Counted from the first letter of the stretch, positions 51,723 to 61,161 are shown. The stretch is 64,000 nucleotides of DNA from Mesostigma viride (GCA_009746045.1 RPFO01000164.1:278753-342752); one strand, 5' to 3'. Translations and numbers: made by a program. Notes: a model not told the origin generated them from the sequence alone.

Positions 51723-53933
51723 CTAATAGCCCTGCTGCACCGCAAAATCAGCCCGCGTACGGCGGAGCATGATGTCCGCCATGGCCCGAGTCAGCGCCAC
51801 CGACAAGCGCTGACGCCAATATGACGTCCAGGTCCGCGCCGACCATGGGGCCCGCTGGCCCTCCAGGTCCAGCCGGTCCTCCCGGAGCCGGCAACACTCC
51901 TTGAAGAAGGCGGAGGTCAGGGGCCCCATGGCCCCAAACTCCTCCAGGACAAAGGGCACCACACGATGGTGCCCGACGTCGCCGTAGGCCAGGAGCTTGG
52001 CCCGCTCCGCCCGGTCCGCCGTGTAACCTGCCGTGAGGGAGGCCCCAGCCACGTGGCTAAGAGCCAAGGGCCGCGCCACCGAAACGTCAATAAGCAGATG
52101 CCGGCCACCCCCCTCAAAGTCCAGCACCACGATGTCAGGCCGGTGGTTGGGGGAATAGAAGGCAGCGCCATCCGCATCCTCGGACCGGATGTTCGCGTGG
52201 GGGAAAACCGACCGAATCATGGCGAGCACCACCGTCAGGAGGACAGTGTGCAAATACAAATACCAATTCTGATTCTGTTGGCCCCCCATGCAGGCAAGGT
52301 AGTGAGTCCCCGTGGGATCCAGCGGCTGCCCACAGCTACCACAAGGCCGCCCGGCCGGAACAAGAGGCTGCGGGGCAAATAGCTGGTGCCGGAGCGCCAC
52401 CGAGTAGTGGCTGGGAGCCAAGGCGAATGGGGGGGCCATGGGAAGAGCACGAAGGTACGCCGAGCCCACACTCCGCAAGGAAAGCGAGAACAGCCACGCA
52501 CGTCCCTGGGCGTTGAGGTCCGCGAAAAGAGCAATCCAATCAGCCGTGTGCAGAATACCCGCGTAGGTTTTCTGGTGTTTATCGATGACGCGAGCAGGGA
52601 ATGCGGCGGGAGATTGAACGGAGGCGACCGAGGGAGTGCCGCGAGGGAGGTGGCGCTGTACCGCCTGAGCGGCACGGACGGGAGAACAGGCCTGCTGGAT
52701 CTCAGCATAGGCCTCCTGGATGGCGGTGACGAAGGGCAAAGGGCTGCTGGGGTCCAGGAGGTCAGGCGCTGCCGTTGCCAAAAGGGGCAGGAGCCGGCAG
52801 CTTTCCGCCCACGACTGAGCGACGGAGCCCAAAAAGGCTGCTGGGGCCAGCCGGGCGGCACGAGTCAGACCGCAGCCACCCATCCGTGCAGGCAGGGAGG
52901 CAATGCGAATAGCATGTGGCGGGAGGTCGGGGCCCGGGACCAGCTGCGCCAAGGCCGACTGGATGCGTTCGTCGTGGCCCTCGGCGGCCAGCCGGACCTG
53001 AGACGGAAGAGCGCCCCGGAGCCAGTGAACGACGCGAGGGTGAGCGCAAAACCACAGAAGCAGACCCTTGGTCTGCGAATCATGAAGGCGCGCAATCAAG
53101 GGCAGTACCTCAGTGCGTGCCTCGAGGGCGGCCCGCAGAGCATCGATGACAAACGCGGGGTCGCCAACCGGAACGCCGAGGACATCCAACCCATGGAGGC
53201 GCTCGTCCCGGCCCAAGAGCTGGGGCGGAAAGCCGGAGCAATCACCTTGGGGCGAGTACACCGCGCACTTGGCAAGGGTCAACTGGAGGTTGATGTCGGC
53301 CACCGCGGTCTGCAGTGCCAGCAGAGCCGCGGTGGTGTCCGGCACAGGGCCCAGCAGGTAGATATCATCCAAGTAGGCCTGAATAGCGACCGCCGGGTGG
53401 GCAGCATGGACCGCTTGGAGGCAACCCTGGAGGGGGGCGGCAAAGTACAGGGGTCCCAGGGGGTCCCCTTGCTGGGTGCCCGACCGCGACAGCAGGCCGC
53501 CGCGAGTGCCGTCCTCCATGATGTGAACCAGTTGGCCGGGCTGGCCGTAGCACACGGCTGTCCAAGCGTACAAGTCCTCGAAGGACTCCATGACGGCCGC
53601 AAACATGCTGGCGCGGGACAGACTGTTGAACGCGTTGTGGCAGTCGACCTTGACGACAGCGTGGGTGGGGTGGGCCTCGAGGTAGGCCTGCACCGAATGG
53701 ATGAGGATATCCGCCCCGCCTGGAGTCGTCACCCCCAGCTGGGCCGCCACCGAGGTCTCACCCGCTGCGAGGGGCGGGCAGAAAAAGGCACGGAGCTCGG
53801 GCGCCTTTTGGCGGCAGATCACTTTGCCCACGAGCTTGCGGAGCACCTCACCGCAGGCGATCGGGCGCACCTTGCCCTCGGGGGGGGCAAGACACCCTTG
53901 AGCAGAGCGAGGAGGCGAGCGCCCGCTAACCAC
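51723..53933 (-). CDS. LINE-A RT, CCHC and restriction-like endonuclease (copy 2)
   Basis: A 736-codon frame; RT homology begins at about residue 18 (PEGKVRPIACGEVLRKL), so the first Met is not a real start. RT motif A is KVDCHNAFNS (Asp ~97), GTQQGDPLGP is at ~152, and the catalytic YLDD is at 187-190. After a ~330-residue thumb/linker come the CCHC motif at 531-548 and the RLE core (RPD 598-600, Asp 616 in LLIDVSV). It encodes reverse transcription and target nicking. The N-terminal RT residues lie in the next ORF upstream, separated by a C8 run on this strand (53880-53887). A -1 shift there, or one more C, would join them. Confidence 0.88.
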   Translation of the reverse strand: MVSGRSPPRSAQGCLAPPEGKVRPIACGEVLRKLVGKVICRQKAPELRAFFCPPLAAGETSVAAQLGVTTPGGADILIHSVQAYLEAHPTHAVVKVDCHNAFNSLSRASMFAAVMESFEDLYAWTAVCYGQPGQLVHIMEDGTRGGLLSRSGTQQGDPLGPLYFAAPLQGCLQAVHAAHPAVAIQAYLDDIYLLGPVPDTTAALLALQTAVADINLQLTLAKCAVYSPQGDCSGFPPQLLGRDERLHGLDVLGVPVGDPAFVIDALRAALEARTEVLPLIARLHDSQTKGLLLWFCAHPRVVHWLRGALPSQVRLAAEGHDERIQSALAQLVPGPDLPPHAIRIASLPARMGGCGLTRAARLAPAAFLGSVAQSWAESCRLLPLLATAAPDLLDPSSPLPFVTAIQEAYAEIQQACSPVRAAQAVQRHLPRGTPSVASVQSPAAFPARVIDKHQKTYAGILHTADWIALFADLNAQGRAWLFSLSLRSVGSAYLRALPMAPPFALAPSHYSVALRHQLFAPQPLVPAGRPCGSCGQPLDPTGTHYLACMGGQQNQNWYLYLHTVLLTVVLAMIRSVFPHANIRSEDADGAAFYSPNHRPDIVVLDFEGGGRHLLIDVSVARPLALSHVAGASLTAGYTADRAERAKLLAYGDVGHHRVVPFVLEEFGAMGPLTSAFFKECCRLREDRLDLEGQRAPWSARTWTSYWRQRLSVALTRAMADIMLRRTRADFAVQQGY

Positions 53934-54720
53934 TCGCGCGCAGCGGGAGGAACGCGACCAGCCGCCAGGTCAATGAGGGTGTCAAAGAGAATGTCCTCGC
54001 CCCCATGCCCCACCAGGACCTCCAAGTGCTCGTAGCGCCAGCCCGACGGCCCGGTAGAGGAAGCCCGCGGGACCTCACGCATCACCTCCAGGAAGCAGTC
54101 GCGGTCCAGCCGGAGGGGGGCCGGCAGGGGGTCCGGCACGGGCAGCTGGAATCCGGGCTCCGCAGGGTGAAGAGCCTCCAAGGCCGCCAGGGTAGCCGCA
54201 TTGGCGGGGGCGAGCTTGGCCATTTCCAAGCGGGTCATGGCCCGGCTGAGCTGCCCCTCGCGGACGAGGCGGATGACGTCGGCGGCCACCCGCTCGAAGT
54301 TGACCTCCCCCGACAGCCGGGCCGTGCGCGGGGGCGGCACGCCAAACAGCCCCTCCCAGTCCCCCTGCAGAAAGCGTCGGCAACGGGCAATAACCGCACC
54401 CTGGAGGCCGCGCACACCACGCCCGAGAGGGGTGAGGAGCAGGCGGGGGGTCACCATGTGCAGTTTAAAGCCCAGCGGGTCGTCCGGAGCGGCGTGCATG
54501 CGCCGGAGAGAAACGATTGCACATTGCGCGAAAAGGCTACGCGCGCGGTGGGGGAGGTCGGTCAGGGTAGACGTCGGGTTGATGGCGCATGCATCCCAGG
54601 GGACCGTGTCAAGCCAACGCCAACTGGCCGAGTAGTCGGGCGGCGGGGGCTGGGAGCCGGGGGAGCCGAGGCGGGAGGGGGGAGGGGGCCGGGACTGCTG
54701 GCCGGTTGAGGGGCCGTTGA
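53888..54720 (-). CDS. LINE-A pre-RT and RT N-terminal region (copy 2), frame-shifted
   Basis: Contains LPHRARSLFAQCAIVSLRRM, a block shared with LINE-B, RCRRFLQGDWEGLF, and then the RT start VPRASSTGPSGWRYEHLEVL up to LLALLKGVLPP, where the frame is lost at the C8 run. The true upstream frame is the C2H2/RING ORF; the switch lies in the Pro-rich linker near 54620-54700. Sequence after the shift (RARCARSPAV) is out of frame. Confidence 0.75.
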
Positions 54721-55739
54721 GCAACACAGGCGCGCGCGTGCTGAGCGCGCCCGTGAATGGAGTACACCCGCTGGCAGTGAGCTTCCGGGCACCGGTAACA
54801 GCTCATGGCCTGCAGATCCGCCGCGCCGAGATCGGGGTGCACAGCGCGAAGGTGCTGGCAGAGGAGGTTACGGTTGTGGAACACACCCGCACACGGGGAC
54901 CCCGTGGGAAGCAGCACGGCACACCGGTGAAGGCCGTCGGCGGGCGCTGAGTGGCGGGGAGCGGCGCCAGCAAAGGCAGGACGTGGGGCCTGCGGCGTCT
55001 CCCCAGCCGGGCCGGCAGGCGCGCGCACCACGACCCGACCAGCGCCCGGCAGGCCCGCCGGGGCCACGGAGGAGGCAGTGCCCACCGGGGAGACCCCCAG
55101 CGGAGGGGGATCGAGAACGCCGGCGCCCCTCCCAGGGGGACTCGCCAGCGCGCCCGCGACCACCCCAGGCCCCGGCAACGAGGCCGGGGGCGGAGGCCGA
55201 GGGGTCGGGGAGGCAGCTGGCCCCGGGGCCCGGTGGGGACCCGGCAGGGGACCCAGCGAGACCGGGGGCGGGCCGAGAGGAAGCGCAGTCCCAGGGGGCG
55301 GCACAACAGCCCGGCACAACGGGCAGCGCGGCACGGAGTGGAGCAAGCTGCGCGCGATGCACGCTTGATGGAATGTGTGGCCGCACGCGGGCAGGCGACA
55401 CAAGCCATCCCCCGGCCGGAAGGGCTCAAGGCAGATGGCACAGGAGCCCGACTCGGGGTCGTCCCCCTCCAGAAGGGACCGGACATGAGGGGGGGGCGGG
55501 TCCCAGCCGGCCTCCCAGCAACCCGGGAGGGCGGCAATCTGGGCGCGCGAGAGGATGCCGACCGGTTGGTCAGCCGCGGGGTGCCATTCGTGCGGGATGC
55601 CTGCCAACTCCAGGATGTCGTGGAGGAAGGCAGAAACAGGCGTCCCCGCGGTTAGGGGCTGGGCGCGCCCGGCCGAGTCCACCAAGATGGCCTGGCCGCC
55701 CTGAACCGCGATGGGGGCCCCGAACTCCACACGCAGCAT
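54609..55739 (-). CDS. LINE-A RING-H2 and C2H2 zinc-finger region (copy 2)
   Basis: Starts within the element at MLRVEFGAPIAVQGG because of 5' truncation. A RING-H2 finger is clear: CAICLEPF...CGHTFHQAC...CPLC at about residues 98-142. A long Pro/Ala/Gly-rich linker is followed by C2H2-type fingers (CAVLLPTGSPCAGVFHNRN...H...H; CYRCPEAHCQRVYSIHGRAQH). RING-H2 fingers usually act in E3 ubiquitin ligases; the C2H2 fingers are the DNA-binding type seen N-terminal to the RT in R2/NeSL-like elements. The frame ends in the linker before the RT. Confidence 0.8.
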   Translation of the reverse strand: MLRVEFGAPIAVQGGQAILVDSAGRAQPLTAGTPVSAFLHDILELAGIPHEWHPAADQPVGILSRAQIAALPGCWEAGWDPPPPHVRSLLEGDDPESGSCAICLEPFRPGDGLCRLPACGHTFHQACIARSLLHSVPRCPLCRAVVPPPGTALPLGPPPVSLGPLPGPHRAPGPAASPTPRPPPPASLPGPGVVAGALASPPGRGAGVLDPPPLGVSPVGTASSVAPAGLPGAGRVVVRAPAGPAGETPQAPRPAFAGAAPRHSAPADGLHRCAVLLPTGSPCAGVFHNRNLLCQHLRAVHPDLGAADLQAMSCYRCPEAHCQRVYSIHGRAQHARACVAQRPLNRPAVPAPSPLPPRLPRLPAPAARLLGQLALA

Positions 55740-55893
55740 GGCGGCCTATATATTAAAAATATAATTACTTACAGCAGAGTGAAATCACTCAAACCAAAGC
55801 AAACGCCCAGCTATAAACCTATATACAGAGCCATGTCAAAGCTCTATACTACGAAGTACGATAAGACCAATGGAAACGCCTAACGGGAGGAAC

Positions 55894-58104
55894 CTAATAG
55901 CCCTGCTGCACCGCAAAATCAGCCCGCGTACGGCGGAGCATGATGTCCGCCATGGCCCGAGTCAGCGCCACCGACAAGCGCTGACGCCAATATGACGTCC
56001 AGGTCCGCGCCGACCATGGGGCCCGCTGGCCCTCCAGGTCCAGCCGGTCCTCCCGGAGCCGGCAACACTCCTTGAAGAAGGCGGAGGTCAGGGGCCCCAT
56101 GGCCCCAAACTCCTCCAGGACAAAGGGCACCACACGATGGTGCCCGACGTCGCCGTAGGCCAGGAGCTTGGCCCGCTCCGCCCGGTCCGCCGTGTAACCT
56201 GCCGTGAGGGAGGCCCCAGCCACGTGGCTAAGAGCCAAGGGCCGCGCCACCGAAACGTCAATAAGCAGATGCCGGCCACCCCCCTCAAAGTCCAGCACCA
56301 CGATGTCAGGCCGGTGGTTGGGGGAATAGAAGGCAGCGCCATCCGCATCCTCGGACCGGATGTTCGCGTGGGGGAAAACCGACCGAATCATGGCGAGCAC
56401 CACCGTCAGGAGGACAGTGTGCAAATACAAATACCAATTCTGATTCTGTTGGCCCCCCATGCAGGCAAGGTAGTGAGTCCCCGTGGGATCCAGCGGCTGC
56501 CCACAGCTACCACAAGGCCGCCCGGCCGGAACAAGAGGCTGCGGGGCAAATAGCTGGTGCCGGAGCGCCACCGAGTAGTGGCTGGGAGCCAAGGCGAATG
56601 GGGGGGCCATGGGAAGAGCACGAAGGTACGCCGAGCCCACACTCCGCAAGGAAAGCGAGAACAGCCACGCACGTCCCTGGGCGTTGAGGTCCGCGAAAAG
56701 AGCAATCCAATCAGCCGTGTGCAGAATACCCGCGTAGGTTTTCTGGTGTTTATCGATGACGCGAGCAGGGAATGCGGCGGGAGATTGAACGGAGGCGACC
56801 GAGGGAGTGCCGCGAGGGAGGTGGCGCTGTACCGCCTGAGCGGCACGGACGGGAGAACAGGCCTGCTGGATCTCAGCATAGGCCTCCTGGATGGCGGTGA
56901 CGAAGGGCAAAGGGCTGCTGGGGTCCAGGAGGTCAGGCGCTGCCGTTGCCAAAAGGGGCAGGAGCCGGCAGCTTTCCGCCCACGACTGAGCGACGGAGCC
57001 CAAAAAGGCTGCTGGGGCCAGCCGGGCGGCACGAGTCAGACCGCAGCCACCCATCCGTGCAGGCAGGGAGGCAATGCGAATAGCATGTGGCGGGAGGTCG
57101 GGGCCCGGGACCAGCTGCGCCAAGGCCGACTGGATGCGTTCGTCGTGGCCCTCGGCGGCCAGCCGGACCTGAGACGGAAGAGCGCCCCGGAGCCAGTGAA
57201 CGACGCGAGGGTGAGCGCAAAACCACAGAAGCAGACCCTTGGTCTGCGAATCATGAAGGCGCGCAATCAAGGGCAGTACCTCAGTGCGTGCCTCGAGGGC
57301 GGCCCGCAGAGCATCGATGACAAACGCGGGGTCGCCAACCGGAACGCCGAGGACATCCAACCCATGGAGGCGCTCGTCCCGGCCCAAGAGCTGGGGCGGA
57401 AAGCCGGAGCAATCACCTTGGGGCGAGTACACCGCGCACTTGGCAAGGGTCAACTGGAGGTTGATGTCGGCCACCGCGGTCTGCAGTGCCAGCAGAGCCG
57501 CGGTGGTGTCCGGCACAGGGCCCAGCAGGTAGATATCATCCAAGTAGGCCTGAATAGCGACCGCCGGGTGGGCAGCATGGACCGCTTGGAGGCAACCCTG
57601 GAGGGGGGCGGCAAAGTACAGGGGTCCCAGGGGGTCCCCTTGCTGGGTGCCCGACCGCGACAGCAGGCCGCCGCGAGTGCCGTCCTCCATGATGTGAACC
57701 AGTTGGCCGGGCTGGCCGTAGCACACGGCTGTCCAAGCGTACAAGTCCTCGAAGGACTCCATGACGGCCGCAAACATGCTGGCGCGGGACAGACTGTTGA
57801 ACGCGTTGTGGCAGTCGACCTTGACGACAGCGTGGGTGGGGTGGGCCTCGAGGTAGGCCTGCACCGAATGGATGAGGATATCCGCCCCGCCTGGAGTCGT
57901 CACCCCCAGCTGGGCCGCCACCGAGGTCTCACCCGCTGCGAGGGGCGGGCAGAAAAAGGCACGGAGCTCGGGCGCCTTTTGGCGGCAGATCACTTTGCCC
58001 ACGAGCTTGCGGAGCACCTCACCGCAGGCGATCGGGCGCACCTTGCCCTCGGGGGGGGCAAGACACCCTTGAGCAGAGCGAGGAGGCGAGCGCCCGCTAA
58101 CCAC
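55894..58104 (-). CDS. LINE-A RT, CCHC and restriction-like endonuclease (copy 3)
   Basis: By eye the 736-residue translation is identical to copy 2 (51723-53933), with YLDD at 187-190, CCHC at 531-548 and the RLE PD...D at 599-616. Upstream RT residues are again cut off by the C8 run, here at 58051-58058. Confidence 0.88.
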   Translation of the reverse strand: MVSGRSPPRSAQGCLAPPEGKVRPIACGEVLRKLVGKVICRQKAPELRAFFCPPLAAGETSVAAQLGVTTPGGADILIHSVQAYLEAHPTHAVVKVDCHNAFNSLSRASMFAAVMESFEDLYAWTAVCYGQPGQLVHIMEDGTRGGLLSRSGTQQGDPLGPLYFAAPLQGCLQAVHAAHPAVAIQAYLDDIYLLGPVPDTTAALLALQTAVADINLQLTLAKCAVYSPQGDCSGFPPQLLGRDERLHGLDVLGVPVGDPAFVIDALRAALEARTEVLPLIARLHDSQTKGLLLWFCAHPRVVHWLRGALPSQVRLAAEGHDERIQSALAQLVPGPDLPPHAIRIASLPARMGGCGLTRAARLAPAAFLGSVAQSWAESCRLLPLLATAAPDLLDPSSPLPFVTAIQEAYAEIQQACSPVRAAQAVQRHLPRGTPSVASVQSPAAFPARVIDKHQKTYAGILHTADWIALFADLNAQGRAWLFSLSLRSVGSAYLRALPMAPPFALAPSHYSVALRHQLFAPQPLVPAGRPCGSCGQPLDPTGTHYLACMGGQQNQNWYLYLHTVLLTVVLAMIRSVFPHANIRSEDADGAAFYSPNHRPDIVVLDFEGGGRHLLIDVSVARPLALSHVAGASLTAGYTADRAERAKLLAYGDVGHHRVVPFVLEEFGAMGPLTSAFFKECCRLREDRLDLEGQRAPWSARTWTSYWRQRLSVALTRAMADIMLRRTRADFAVQQGY

Positions 58105-58780
58105 TCGCGCGCAGCGGGAGGAACGCGACCAGCCGCCAGGTCAATGAGGGTGTCAAAGAGAATGTCCTCGCCCCCATGCCCCACCAGGACCTCCAAGTGC
58201 TCGTAGCGCCAGCCCGACGGCCCGGTAGAGGAAGCCCGCGGGACCTCACGCATCACCTCCAGGAAGCAGTCGCGGTCCAGCCGGAGGGGGGCCGGCAGGG
58301 GGTCCGGCACGGGCAGCTGGAATCCGGGCTCCGCAGGGTGAAGAGCCTCCAAGGCCGCCAGGGTAGCCGCATTGGCGGGGGCGAGCTTGGCCATTTCCAA
58401 GCGGGTCATGGCCCGGCTGAGCTGCCCCTCGCGGACGAGGCGGATGACGTCGGCGGCCACCCGCTCGAAGTTGACCTCCCCCGACAGCCGGGCCGTGCGC
58501 GGGGGCGGCACGCCAAACAGCCCCTCCCAGTCCCCCTGCAGAAAGCGTCGGCAACGGGCAATAACCGCACCCTGGAGGCCGCGCACACCACGCCCGAGAG
58601 GGGTGAGGAGCAGGCGGGGGGTCACCATGTGCAGTTTAAAGCCCAGCGGGTCGTCCGGAGCGGCGTGCATGCGCCGGAGAGAAACGATTGCACATTGCGC
58701 GAAAAGGCTACGCGCGCGGTGGGGGAGGTCGGTCAGGGTAGACGTCGGGTTGATGGCGCATGCATCCCAGGGACCGTGTC
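58059..58780 (-). CDS. LINE-A pre-RT and RT N-terminal region (copy 3), frame-shifted
   Basis: Same content as copy 2 (53888-54720). It has lost one G near 58770 (CAGGGACC in place of CAGGGGACC), which changes the frame before the LPHRARSLF block. The continuous frame from 58670 starts at MHAAPDDPLGFKLHMVTPRL. Confidence 0.7.
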
Positions 58781-59705
58781 AAGCCAACGCCAACTGGCCG
58801 AGTAGTCGGGCGGCGGGGGCTGGGAGCCGGGGGAGCCGAGGCGGGAGGGGGGAGGGGGCCGGGACTGCTGGCCGGTTGAGGGGCCGTTGAGCAACACAGG
58901 CGCGCGCGTGCTGAGCGCGCCCGTGAATGGAGTACACCCGCTGGCAGTGAGCTTCCGGGCACCGGTAACAGCTCATGGCCTGCAGATCCGCCGCGCCGAG
59001 ATCGGGGTGCACAGCGCGAAGGTGCTGGCAGAGGAGGTTACGGTTGTGGAACACACCCGCACACGGGGACCCCGTGGGAAGCAGCACGGCACACCGGTGA
59101 AGGCCGTCGGCGGGCGCTGAGTGGCGGGGAGCGGCGCCAGCAAAGGCAGGACGTGGGGCCTGCGGCGTCTCCCCAGCCGGGCCGGCAGGCGCGCGCACCA
59201 CGACCCGACCAGCGCCCGGCAGGCCCGCCGGGGCCACGGAGGAGGCAGTGCCCACCGGGGAGACCCCCAGCGGAGGGGGATCGAGAACGCCGGCGCCCCT
59301 CCCAGGGGGACTCGCCAGCGCGCCCGCGACCACCCCAGGCCCCGGCAACGAGGCCGGGGGCGGAGGCCGAGGGGTCGGGGAGGCAGCTGGCCCCGGGGCC
59401 CGGTGGGGACCCGGCAGGGGACCCAGCGAGACCGGGGGCGGGCCGAGAGGAAGCGCAGTCCCAGGGGGCGGCACAACAGCCCGGCACAACGGGCAGCGCG
59501 GCACGGAGTGGAGCAAGCTGCGCGCGATGCACGCTTGATGGAATGTGTGGCCGCACGCGGGCAGGCGACACAAGCCATCCCCCGGCCGGAAGGGCTCAAG
59601 GCAGATGGCACAGGAGCCCGACTCGGGGTCGTCCCCCTCCAGAAGGGACCGGACATGAGGGGGGGCGGGTCCCAGCCGGCCTCCCAGCAACCCGGGAGGC
59701 GGCAA
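58779..59705 (-). CDS. LINE-A RING-H2 and C2H2 zinc-finger region (copy 3)
   Basis: Carries the same RING-H2 finger (CAICLEPF...CPLC) and C2H2 fingers as copy 2. The upstream part of this region is in another frame (59596-60228) because of base losses in the G runs near 59660 and 59698. Confidence 0.78.
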   Translation of the reverse strand: MPPPGLLGGRLGPAPPHVRSLLEGDDPESGSCAICLEPFRPGDGLCRLPACGHTFHQACIARSLLHSVPRCPLCRAVVPPPGTALPLGPPPVSLGPLPGPHRAPGPAASPTPRPPPPASLPGPGVVAGALASPPGRGAGVLDPPPLGVSPVGTASSVAPAGLPGAGRVVVRAPAGPAGETPQAPRPAFAGAAPRHSAPADGLHRCAVLLPTGSPCAGVFHNRNLLCQHLRAVHPDLGAADLQAMSCYRCPEAHCQRVYSIHGRAQHARACVAQRPLNRPAVPAPSPLPPRLPRLPAPAARLLGQLALA

Positions 59706-60228
59706 TCTGGGCGCGCGAGAGGATGCCGACCGGTTGGTCAGCCGCGGGGTGCCATTCGTGCGGGATGCCTGCCAACTCCAGGATGTCGTGGAGGAAGGCA
59801 GAAACAGGCGTCCCCGCGGTTAGGGGCTGGGCGCGCCCGGCCGAGTCCACCAAGATGGCCTGGCCGCCCTGAACCGCGATGGGGGCCCCGAACTCCACAC
59901 GCAGCATGGCGGCCTGCGCCAGGCTGAGGGAGGTGATGAGAAAGCCCCCACTGGCAACCGGGCCGGGAGGCGGGGCCTGGGCGTCCAAGAAGAGGCGAAG
60001 CTGCCGCGGGGACATGAGGCCCAGGTCGGCGCCGCCCGCGAGGTAGGCCGCCCGCACCGAGACCTGTGCGTCTCGAGCCACCGCCGTGACGAACTCGACC
60101 ACCGCCTGACCCACCCGCTCGTCCAGGGAAAGCAGCTCTTCCTGCCGGGCGGCCGGGAGATGCCACGGCAGCCGGCAGCCGGCGTGATATCCTTCCAAGA
60201 CATACCCCCAAAGAGTCGAGGCCGTCAC
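59700..60228 (-). CDS. LINE-A uncharacterised domain between PHD and RING (copy 3)
   Basis: Reads TASTLWGYVLEGYHAGCRLP, LLSLDERVGQAVVEFVTAVA and LFLDAQ, then the segment FGAPIAVQGGQAILVDSAGR shared with copy 2. The residues before it (SWPPSHIVGVVGRATFSWAY, GLQAAFPSLPRPP) lie in yet another frame at 60225-60460. I recognise no family. The compositional bias is low, so this is a real folded region rather than linker. Confidence 0.6.
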
Positions 60229-60567
60229 CGGGGGGCGGCGGAAAGAAATGTCGCCCGCACCTGCGCAACTAGGGCCAGGAAGGCCGGGGGCCTAGGGAGC
60301 GAGGGGAAGGCGGCCTGGAGCCCGACCGCGTCCAGCAACAAAGGGCAGTACGCCCAAGAAAAGGTGGCGCGGCCCACCACGCCGACAATGTGCGAGGGCG
60401 GCCACGAGGTGAACGCGTGGGCCCGGGGGCCGCCGTCCCACGCGGCAAGGACGGGGGTGGCGGCTGGGTGGCCAACCGCGGCCGGGGGAAGGGAGGCCAG
60501 AGCGTCGGGGAGCGAGGGGCCGGGGGCGGGCGCCGGGGTCGCCAGGCCCGCCGGGGGTCGGCCGGGC

Positions 60568-61056
60568 TCAGCCCAGGCGACAGCGCCGCGCCCCCGTCGG
60601 CGGGGCCAGGCGACGGGTGGGGCCCCGGGGCCGAGGGCGCCAGGGCCCGAGCAACGGCGGCCCCATCGGGCAGGCCACGGCCCGCCCCGAGGGCCTCGGC
60701 AGGGGGGCACACGGGGCAGGGGGCCGGAGCACCCAGCGGGGAGGGCAGCCCGGGGGCCCGCCGGGGGGACAGCGCGGGCACGTCCAGGAGCCCGGCGGGA
60801 CCCGGTAGAGCCGGGGAGTAAGACACTGCAAGTGCCACCCGGAATTGCAAGCATCACAAACTAACATGTGGTGCCCGCGGTGCCCGCTCCGGCAGACCTC
60901 GCAGACCAAGGAGGGGGAGACCGGGGCGCCCGAGCCCCCCGCAGCCGGGTCGCCCACCTCCGCAAGAAGGGCCGCAAGCCGAGAGGACCGCCGAGGCGCC
61001 AACCGGGGAGCGGGGGAGCCGTTGGGCGAAGGGGGTCGTGGGTCGTCCATGAACAA
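60568..61056 (-). CDS. LINE-A PHD-finger N-terminus (copy 3)
   Basis: Begins MFMDDPRPPSPNG, followed by a basic RRSSRLAALL and a C4HC3 PHD finger: CEVCRSGHRGHHMLVCDACN, then GWHLQCL and SWTCPRC (about residues 52-96). PHD fingers commonly read histone H3 tails, so it could guide integration to chromatin; that role is inferred. The ORF then becomes Pro/Arg-rich and out of frame. ATG 61056 is the first in-frame start after the 170-base repeats. Confidence 0.75.
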   Translation of the reverse strand: MFMDDPRPPSPNGSPAPRLAPRRSSRLAALLAEVGDPAAGGSGAPVSPSLVCEVCRSGHRGHHMLVCDACNSGWHLQCLTPRLYRVPPGSWTCPRCPPGGPPGCPPRWVLRPPAPCAPLPRPSGRAVACPMGPPLLGPWRPRPRGPTRRLAPPTGARRCRLG

Positions 61057-61161
61057 TCAGGGCAGGCGTGGCAGCCACCGAGGGGGGGCGGGGGGTGTGG
61101 GGGGCGGAGCCCCCCACGCGGGGGTTTGGGGGGCGGCAGCCCCCCAACGCGCTGCGGTCGC

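Larger units (their letters stand above)
51576..55746 (-). mobile_element. LINE-A copy 2, 5'-truncated, fused to copy 3
   Basis: 4171 bases, nearly identical to 55747-59917. Its 3' end (TTTTTAATATATA on the minus strand) abuts unrelated sequence at 51575. Its truncated 5' end at 55746 abuts the 3' terminus of copy 3 with no base between them. Confidence 0.9.
55747..61161 (-). mobile_element. LINE-A copy 3, longest copy
   Basis: Extends from the 3' terminus at 55747 to a PHD-finger ORF starting at 61056 and a short 5' UTR, then 170-base repeats. It shares the C8-run frame break with copy 2. It differs by single-base losses in G runs, near 58770 and near 59660-59698, so the two are not exact copies. 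Confidence 0.88.

Noticed and set aside
52386-54035. 549-codon plus-strand ORF over LINE-A copy 2 (and its twin at 56557-58206)
   Set aside because: Antisense shadow of the RT/RLE ORF; GC-rich coding DNA leaves the complementary frame open, and no motifs are present.
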